Program-made: the position numbers and the translations under genes
Part shown: one piece after another, positions 56,331 through 64,000 of the stretch
How positions within the stretch are numbered: the first letter of the stretch is position 1
Layout: every line of letters begins with the position of its first letter
Notes under the pieces: model-generated
What the model was told of the DNA's origin: nothing
Seen by the model: the letters and a program-made list of their open reading frames with translations, nothing else
Databases searched by the model: none
NCBI GenBank assembly: GCA_022985045.1
Contig: CM040970.1
Coordinates: 22,561,062-22,625,061 of the forward strand
From: Macadamia tetraphylla
Taxonomy: Eukaryota > Streptophyta > Magnoliopsida > Proteales > Proteaceae
Length of the DNA: 64,000 nt
Direction of reading: 5' to 3'

Positions 56331-56940
56331 TCCTTTGCAAAGATCCTGAAAGATTTGTGTACTCACATACGTATCACTAATGTGCCCAAAAAGACGTTCT
56401 TGGCAGGTAACGTTAGTTCCATAATTACTTAGCTTATAGTCGCCAAGTATAAGGATCCAGGGAGCACTACCATAGCTTGTGTCATAGGCAACACCTACAT
56501 TGAGCATGCTTTAATTGACCTTGGCACAAGTGTGAATCTTTTGTCTTACTATGTGTATAAGCAACTAGGATTGGAAGAATTGAAAGTCACTAGAACTACT
56601 CTTCAGTTGGCAGATAGATCTGTTAAGATTCCTAATGGGATGGTTGAGGATGTCTTACTTAAAGTTGGGGAATTTTATTCTCTGTTAATTTTATTGTTTT
56701 AGATACCCAATCAGTTTCTAACATTTGGGATCAGAGCCCAATTATTCTTGGCAGATCGTTCATTGCAACCAGCAATGCCATAATTAATTGTAGGAACGGT
56801 AACATGAAACTTTCTTTTGGCAACACTTCTGTGGATTTTAATATCTTTAGGTCGGGTAAGCAACCAAATCCCTATGAGAAAGAAGTTCATATGCTCTAAG
56901 AAATTCTAGATTCCATTGAGTCATATTTTGATATTGATTT
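56331..56940 (+). pseudogene. Athila-like protease, decayed
   Basis: Reads FLAGNVSS, then ACVIGNTYIEHALIDLGTSV and NLLSYYVYKQLGL. Athila has DLGAS here; this copy has DLGTS. Then LQLADRSVKIPNGMVEDVLL. A stop and frameshift follow within the flap region, at about 56700. Confidence 0.75.
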
Positions 56941-57089
56941 TGATTCTTAATTTCAAAAGTTTATGAAAAATTGGGTGGTTTTGATGATGAAATTATGTCT
57001 GAGGTTTGGAGTCTCCAACCACCTATAGAGCCCTTAGAACCCTAGAGGAGAGCTAACCTAGTGGTGAAGGAAGGCATTCAAAAAAAATT

Positions 57090-57280
57090 CTAAAGTGGAT
57101 GGATAATAGGGTCATTGATTACATTTTTGATAGGGGCAAGCATTTTTACAATAAATCATTTGAGGCCCTCATGAAGAAATATGGGATCACCCATAAGTTG
57201 AAGCCCTTCATTGAGTTGTCATCTTCTGTTCTGGAAGAGGTCATGGATCTCCATGAACCTCTCTTTACATAAATGACTGA
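57090..57280 (+). pseudogene. Athila-like integrase fragment
   Basis: One short frame reads IFDRGKHFYNKSFEALMKKY and GITHKLKPF, resembling the integrase core of Athila after the second catalytic Asp. Reverse transcriptase, RNase H and most of integrase are missing; protease to this point is only 150 bp. The deletion makes the element non-autonomous. The rest of the internal region (57280-58475) shows no recognised gene. Confidence 0.6.
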
Positions 57281-58475
57281 CTGTTTCCCAGGAATAACCC
57301 CCTTACGTTGTCTTTGCTTTTAATTCTTTCCATGCATTGAGGATATTGCATGACTTAAGTGTAGGGGAGGGAAACCAGTTTCTTTTTGTTCTTTTGTTTT
57401 TCCCCCTTCGTTTATGATTGTTTTACTTTTTGTTTTTGAGCTTGTTAAGGATGAAGTCCTACTTTGGCTTTTGGCTAATGATCATACCATTCGGTTGCTT
57501 GATGTATGAAAGTAATAATTTGATTGAGGTACCCATCTTGAACCATAAAAACTCTATTAAGAAAAAAGAAACAAGCCTCTGTCTTGAGATGGGACTCTCT
57601 TTTGAAAAATAAGAGGCCCTTGTTTTACGGTGGACCATATGTAAGGCTGTGGGGTCCTTGTACTCTTGATTTGGAGTTGAGACCTTTTTAGATTGGCATA
57701 AGTTGACAAATACACAATTTTAAATGAAGTGTGGAAAGTGATATAAAATGAAAAGTAAGAGTTGATTTCCTTAGAACTCGACAGGGCATTACGCCTTAAG
57801 AAGTGTGGTGTCTTGATCGAAACTCTTAGGGAAGAAATTTTTGAAAAAACTCTGGCATCACTGCCTATGTGGGCTTATACAAAAAGCGAGGCTACAAAGT
57901 ATCTTGGGTGTTTGGTGTTTGCTCCACCATGTCATTCAGGCCAGTAACAGTGGAGTAGGATAGAGTTTATTATGAAAAAAAAGAAAAAAGAGAAAGAAAA
58001 TCACACAGCAGGAAAGTATGTGCAAATGTGATCAATGCCTTGGTAACATGTTTAGTCGAAAACACTCCAACGCTTTAGTCCTTGGTTCCCTATTACTTCA
58101 CAAGTGATTTTGCCTTAAGATAAGGATGTTTTGGAAGAGACAATGTGAGTTCCAAATTAAGAAATATGCTTGTGCCTAGAATTGATATGGGTACTAAAAA
58201 TTCAAGTGTGAGGGTCTCTAGATCAAGTGTAAGAGGAATTATATTTGCTCCAGATCAGTATGGCCCTGACCTTTAGCGAAGGTTGGATTTACTTTACTTA
58301 TCTGATTTTTGGGTGTATATTCATTGCAAACACCCATGAGACACAACTCATCCACTAGGGTAACCTACGGGTTTAAAGGCTTGTTGCACAACCGTGATTC
58401 TTATGAAAGTGAGTTAGGTTTTTACTTTTTATTCTTTTTTTTCTTGTTGTTTTGCTCGAGGATTAGCGAAGTCAA

Positions 58476-60495
58476 AGTGTGGGGGAATTCTGATGAGCAC
58501 ATTTATGTGTAAAATCTAGAGTATAAAAGTATGCATTTTACATATTTAGAATGGACCTACCTTGGGTTTTACTCTATTTTTGTAGGTTTTATATTTTCAA
58601 GGCCTTAAGGACTATCGGGTGCCATATCTCCAATTTTACATGTAAAGAGGTCCTACTTCTTTTCATGATTGCGAAGAGGACGAAATTCTAAGCAAGATGG
58701 ATTTGTTGCATTAAAAGTACACATCCATTTGGTTATCTATACAAGTGACTATTCTTTTCGGGTCAGAAAAAGAATAATGGATCAGAACTGAACTGCGATG
58801 CAAAACCAGCCCATTTGCAGTTGTCCGGTGTACAAGGAATATTTCAAATGCCAATAAAGATCGAAGGACCCCCCTTAAGTGATTGAAGATTCTTTTTTGG
58901 TAACAACAACTACCTAGCGTAGTTGGTGAGTTGTGGTGTGCAAAAATCCCTTGCTCACCAGGAGGTCTCAAGTTCGAACCTCTTGGCTGCTATTTTTTGG
59001 AGATTTTTTTGAAAGATTTTCTCTCTCCTACTCATCACTTAAAGCAAGGGGCATGGTTGAAACTTTCTACTCAATTAGAACATGTCCAAATCAGCAAAGC
59101 AAGGAAAGTAGAAATCGTGTCAGGTTGGTTTGTGCGCAAGTTTGAAGAGAGAGAGAAAAAGAAGAAAATAAAGGAGAAAAAATAGAAAAAAAAGGGAAGA
59201 AAAAATAAAAAAGGGAAAAAAATAAAAAAACCGTGGAGATTTTTTCTCTTTTCTCCATTCTCTCCCCTCCACCTCATCATAAAATTGCCCAAGGGATCCA
59301 CCCTTGGGCGTTCTCCTCTTTTCTCTCCCTTTTTCTTTTAATTCCTATTTTCCACCTTATCACCACAATTTTCCAAATCCCCACCAAATTGGAAACCATT
59401 CCCTAAATTGTTTTCTCCTCTCTCCCTATTCCTATAAAAAAGGGTCGACCAGGGGGGGAAGGGCATCCTCTCTAGTCCCTCTCTTTTTCTAGTTTTCTTC
59501 TTCTAGTTTTTTTTTTTTAGTTATGCTCTCTCTTTTTAGTTCTTCTTCTTATTTTTTTTTTTTTATGGAAGCACTTTTGTAATTTTTTTATTTATGCAAG
59601 TCTTTGTTTATTTTTTAAGTCTTTATTGTTCATGCAATTCAAGTTATTCAAAGGTGTAATAATTTTAATTTCTAGTTCTAGGCTTAATTCTAGGTGACAA
59701 GAACAAGCTGTGGAGCATCGCTTTCAAGTTTAGTTTTTGTGTTCTAGATTTGTCTTCTTTAGGCCTAACAATTTCAGATTTGATTCAGTTTAGATCTAAT
59801 TCTTAGGCTGGTAGTATTTCAAATCAATCAAGTTATTTTAATTTAAGGATTGAAGTATGGAAGTTCAGGTAAGTAGGCTCCTACAACAGTCTTCTCACCC
59901 TCCTCTCATTCCCTCTTCTTTCTACCCATCATTCTTAGATTAGATTTAAAATTTTCAGTTTTACATTATTGCTTTCCCTTTCCTCTAAGGTCCTTGGCTA
60001 GATGTATGTGTTGGCTTTGCACCTCTCTAGCTATGAAACCATCCTTGTAAGAGCACTCTCTGGTCAAGTAGCTAAGCTCAAATTATTTATGGTGCATCCC
60101 TTAGGCTAAGTAGAGATACCTACTTGTGTGGCTCTCTCTAGCTTTATTCCCTTTTATTTTATTTATTTACTTTTCAGCACTTTTACTTTTAGTTATTTAC
60201 ATTTTAATTGCGTGGTTTGAATTAAATTCCTAATGATGAATGGTTAGGGTTAGATGTGAATGGTTAGGTCATTCAATTTTTATTGCAATTCGAATTTCCA
60301 ATTTCCCTAGTTGTGTTGGTTAGGACGTTTTTAGATACATTTATGTTAGGACGGTAGTGGAAGTAGATCACCATAATCAATCGTTACACTTTTGCATTAC
60401 TAAAAGAAGCCAAAAATAAAGTGGTTGCTCTCCTTGTGTTTGACCGATTAGCTACACTGATCTATACGCTTGCGATTACTTTTAAAATTGAAATA
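58476..60495 (+). mobile_element. Athila-like element: polypurine tract and 3' LTR
   Basis: The purine tract gtgtgggggaattc lies right before TGATGAGCAC at 58491. The LTR is 2,005 bp, ending GAAATA at 60495, then gttcc. A block of about 60 bp near 53640-53700 of the 5' LTR is missing from this one. Confidence 0.92.
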
Positions 60496-60500
60496 GTTCC

Positions 60501-61832
60501 CCCTCTGCACCAACTCCAGAGCCACTCGTCCTAAAATAAATTAGTCATCCTCCTTGATAGACCAGCTTGGGATGAAGCCAAGTTTGGCCTAGCCTCGGTT
60601 CAGAATCGGGCTTCGGTGTTGGGCTTCGGAAGGAGTCCCAAGGGGTGTGGACATGCCGCGGCCTTGGGCAGCTAGGGCTTGAATGGCTCCCAAAGTCAGA
60701 TTGCTCGCTCGCCCTTCTTCTTCTTCGAAGGTGGTTTGATTGGCCCTGAAGTTAAGGCCTTCCTCTTCTCCTTCCCCTTCTGCTTCTACCTCTGCTGCAT
60801 TTCCCTCACTCGGGCCTCCTTTGCCTGGGCTTGCCTTGTGGTCACAGCTACCTTGACCTCAGCCCTAGAGAGTTGCATTGCAACAAAGTCAAGGAAAATT
60901 AGTACGATGTAAGAACAACTGAAGAAAGAACAAATTTGGGCAGGCCTAGGACTCATCCGGGCTGAGCCCAAATTGGAATAAGACAACATTTGATTGAAGG
61001 CTATCAGACTCAACGGGCAGCCACCGAACCTTGTTCTTGGCCAACGCCAATGACTCTGTGTCTGTCCCAAAGAGGGCAGGCTAAGAGTTCATAGCCTTTA
61101 AGTCAGAGATGTCCTAGACATTACCGAAGGGAAACCCCTTCGACAACCTCATGAAGAAGTACTTGAACTTCTAACCGTGGATCCTTGACGAAGGATACCG
61201 ATTCAATAGCTGATGTCCTTCCAAGAGCTGAGGTAATACTAGCCTAAGTCCCCTTTGCTAGCACTGAGGGATAGACAATTAAGAAAGAGAGGAAGGGAGA
61301 GGGATCTCCAAATCCGAGAGAAGTAGACAATGAAGCTAAGGACATGTCACCACCCATTCGGAGTTAGGGCGGGACATATACCATAGTGCCGAAACACCTA
61401 GTTGAAGAAGGGATAAAGGGGAAGCTGAAGCCCGGCCTTGAAGGCCTCTCAGTAGAAGCACAGTTCCTTGGGGTTCCTATAGCTAGCCCTGTCTTTGGGT
61501 TTTGGGACTTGAAGGACGAACTCGTTCGGGATGCTGTAGGAAGCCCTCAGCTCAAGCAATGCCTAGGTTATAGTAGACACTATGTCCCTAGCCTCAACTA
61601 CCATGGAGCCATCGGTCTTAGCTAGGGATTCAAGAACACCTTCCCTGATATCCTCATAGCTCAAATCACCTATGGATTCCCAAAGTGTTGCGATAGAGGA
61701 GGAGGCATGAGACGAAGGAGACTCAGAGGATGGATCCGAAGACAACCCTCGAATGCGCCCAGGGCTATGACCCCTAGGGTTGGACACGGTCCTCTTAGAG
61801 GATGAAGACTCACTACCGAAGGAGATAGACAT
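60501..61832 (-). pseudogene. Element C antisense ORF, N-terminal part (gypsy-type transposon domain)
   Basis: Minus strand, starting at ATG 61832 with a Ser-rich N-terminus (MSISFGSESSSSKRTVSNPR, then SSDPSSESPSSHASSS). The conserved domain at about 61530-61150 has SIPNEFVLQVPKPKDRASY, LCFYWEAFKAGLQLPLYPFF, VFRHYGICPALTPNGW and SFIVYFSRI. These match the 'putative gypsy type transposon' domain (PF04195, from memory). A basic helix RQAQAKEARVREMQQRQKQK follows near 60780. Stops and shifts break it; the C-terminus is at 51358-52066 beyond the Athila insertion. Confidence 0.75.
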
Positions 61833-62080
61833 GGGAACCTACTTATGGTGACACTTAAGATAACTAAAGATGAAGAAAAGAAGAGAAGACCGAAGGACAA
61901 CGGCTCTGGCAGAGAGAAATGATGCCAAAATGAGGGGAAGTGGCATGATTTATAAACGAGGAAATGATAGTTTGACTCCTCGAGGTTGTTAATGACCAAG
62001 ACATGTCATTAGCAGGGATTCTTGAGGCCCGCTTGAGTCAGGGACACAAGTGACGTATCACCTTTAGTCCCTTCTCATCA

Positions 62081-62705
62081 GTTGGGGGCTCAGGCCAAGG
62101 CCGAGCAAACCTAACCGAAGGGAGTACCCTCGATTGGGAGCTCAGGTCAAGGCCGAGCAGACCTGATTGAAGGGACCACCCTCGGTTAGGGGCTCATGCC
62201 AAGGCCAAGCAAATCTGGTGGAAGGGACCACCCTCGGTTGGGGGCTTAAGCCAAGGTCAAGCAATCCTGACCGAAAGGACCACCCTCGGTTGGGAGCTCA
62301 AGCCAAGGCTGAGTAGACTTGACTGAAGGGTCCTCCCTTGGTTGGGGGCTCAGGCTAAGGCCAAGCAGACCTGACCGAAGGGTCCTCTCTCAGTTGGTGG
62401 CTCAAGCCAAGGCCAAGCAAACTTGACTGAATGGTCCTCCCTCAGTTGGGGGCTTAGGTTAAGGCCAAGCAGACTTAATCGGAGGGTCCACTCTCGTTTG
62501 GGAGGTCAAGCCAAGGTCGAGTAGACTTGACCAAAGGGTCCTACTTTGGTTGGGGGCTTAGGCAAAGGCTGAGAAGACCTGACCGAAAGGTCCTCTCTCG
62601 GTTGGGGGCTTAGGCCAAGGTCGAGCGGACCTGACCGAAGGGTCCACCCTTGGCTGGGAGCTCAGGCCAAGGTTGAGCAAACCTACGAAGGGTCCTCCCT
62701 CGGTT
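62081..62705 (+). repeat. 52-bp minisatellite of element C, block 2
   Basis: About twelve copies (62081, 62132, 62184, 62236 and so on) of the same unit as block 1. Located between the antisense ORF start and the polypurine tract, the hypervariable 3' region of such elements. Confidence 0.9.
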
Positions 62706-62814
62706 AGGTCGAAGGAAAAAGCCGAATAGAAAGGACCAAAGGGTTAGAAAAAAGAAAAAAGAAAAGAGAGAAAAAGACAAGCATTGTTACTCCCTCTGAA
62801 AGGACTTCTCAGAG

Positions 62815-63055
62815 GCAGTAAGGGGGTTTCTGATACACTCAAATTAGCCGCCCAGTAATGCATGGACACGTGGCACCTAGCAATAGGGATATTCAAAATA
62901 GATACCCGAAATACCACGTATAAACACAAACTCTGGTTATCAAGAGTGGGAGGAGACTTGAGCCCTCTTCAGGTAGTAGAGACATACTAGGATTCTAACT
63001 ACTTGAAGGGGAGAAAATACCTGAAAAGGGGATATTCCCCTTGGAGGTAGGAAAG
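62815..63055 (+). mobile_element. Element C: polypurine tract and truncated 3' LTR
   Basis: The tract gcagtaagggggtttc ends at 62830, and the LTR starts TGATACACTC. It matches the 5' LTR for about 220 bp, up to ggaggtaggaaa, and then stops. The next 30 bp (63056-63085) repeat LTR bases already seen at about 62975-63001 (agagacatactagga). The last roughly 260 bp of the LTR are gone. Confidence 0.85.
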
Positions 63056-63090
63056 TTAGAGACATACTAGGACTCTAACTACTTTAAGAA

Positions 63091-64000
63091 TTAGGGTTTT
63101 TGGGTTTAGGGTTTAGGGTTTAGGGTTTATGGTTTAGGTTTTAGGGATTAGGGTTTTAGGGTTTTAGGGATTAGGGTTTTAGGTTTTACGGTTTCGGGTA
63201 TAGGGTGTAGGGTTTAGGGTATAGGGTGTTGGTTTTTTGGTTTAGAGTTTTGGGTTTAGGTTTTTTGATTTAGTGTTTACGGTTTAGGGTTTCGGGATTT
63301 GGGATTAGGGTTTAGGGTTTAGGATTTCCAGGTTTTGGGTTTAGAGTATAGAGTGTTGGGTTTAGGGTTTAGGGTTTAGGCTTTAGTGTTTTAGGTTTAG
63401 GGTTTAGGGCTTAGGGGTTTAGGGTTTAGGGTTTAAGGTTTTAGGTTTTGGGTTTAGGGTCTATGGTGTTGTGTTAAAGGTTTTGGGTTTAGGGTTTTGG
63501 GTTTTGTGTTTTGGGTTTAGTGTTTAAGGTTTAGGGTTGAGGGATAATGGTCTAGGGTTTAGGGTTTGGGTTTATGGTTTGGGTTTGGGTTTGGGGTTTA
63601 GGTTTTGGGTTTAGGATTAAGGGATTAAGGTTTAGGGTTTTTTTGTGTTTAGAGTTCAGGGTTTAGTGTTTAGTGTTTAGAGTTTAGGGTTTAGGGTTTA
63701 GGGTTTAGGGTTTCAGGGTTTTGGGTTTAGGGTATAGAGTGTAGGGTTTAGTGTTTTGGGTTTAATGTTTAAGGTTTAGGGTTGAGGAATAATGGTCTAG
63801 GGTTTAGGTTTGGGTTTAGGGTTTAGGGTTTGGGGTTTGTGGTTTGGGGTTTATGATTTAGGTTTTGGATTAAGGGATTAAGGTTTAGGGTTTTGGGCTT
63901 AGGGTTTTGTGTTTAGAGTTTAGGGTTTAGGGTTTTGGCTTTAGGGTTTTGAGGGTTTAGCGTTTTTGGCTTGGGTTTAAGGATCAAGGATTTTGGCTTC
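63091..64000 (+). repeat. Degenerate TTTAGGG telomere-like array
   Basis: More than 900 bp of gtttaggg-type units with many variants (gggttttgggtttagg, tttaagg, gtttagtg). Perfect runs are short (gggtttagggtttagggttt near 63105 and near 63690). G-rich strand is plus, the orientation of a right-hand chromosome end, but the degeneracy suggests interstitial or subtelomeric sequence. The array reaches the window end, so its size is unknown. Confidence 0.9.

Noticed and set aside
61386..61625. 79-residue plus-strand frame
   Set aside because: It is the complement of the conserved domain in the antisense ORF of element C, which has family motifs on the minus strand.

Overview
The window looks like nuclear DNA of a flowering plant. 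It has plant-type retrotransposon lineages (Tekay/Del-like chromovirus, Tat, Athila, RTE and L1 LINEs, an Au-type SINE), plant MITEs and a TTTAGGG-type telomere-like array. The species cannot be named from the sequence. Only one ordinary host gene is supported. Almost everything else is mobile DNA, mostly broken and layered by nesting. All calls come from reading the sequence; no database search was run.

Left part (1-26 kb): a minus-strand gene for a RING-finger/transmembrane (RNFT-like) protein. Exon 1 is 25280-24611, exon 2 22509-22433 and exon 3 1814-1646; the splice sites and phases agree. The RING-encoding end must lie left of the window. Intron 2 is about 20.6 kb long. It holds an Au-type SINE, an RTE LINE cut in two by an 11-kb Ty3/gypsy element (element A, 5718-16741), a TIR insertion inside the 3' LTR of A, and a large TIR element (18852-22335) that itself contains a small gag-only LTR element. 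Intron 1 holds two MITEs; a third MITE lies at the left edge of the window and is the sister of one of them.

Middle part (26-30.5 kb): a hAT-like MITE, L1-type LINE remnants on both strands, another MITE and a degenerate 21-bp minisatellite.

Right part (30.5-63.1 kb): one Tat-lineage Ty3/gypsy element (element C, plus strand) forms the scaffold. It was split first in gag by a minus-strand Tekay/Del-like element (element B, 31704-45558) and again in its 3' antisense ORF by an Athila-like element (52072-60495). Its 3' LTR is truncated and runs into degenerate TTTAGGG-type repeats that continue to the window end.

The most interesting pattern: elements A and B are clearly different copies, yet both carry a homologous antisense ORF head-to-head with gag, between the 5' LTR and gag. 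In both, a GC-rich repeat motif shared with the LTR is followed by a TTTTAAAA box, a short leader with a GTAAG donor, an intron, and a CAG acceptor one or two bases before the ATG. This suggests an internal divergent promoter and a spliced antisense accessory gene. Element C has a third, different antisense ORF next to its 3' LTR, bracketed by 52-bp tandem repeats.
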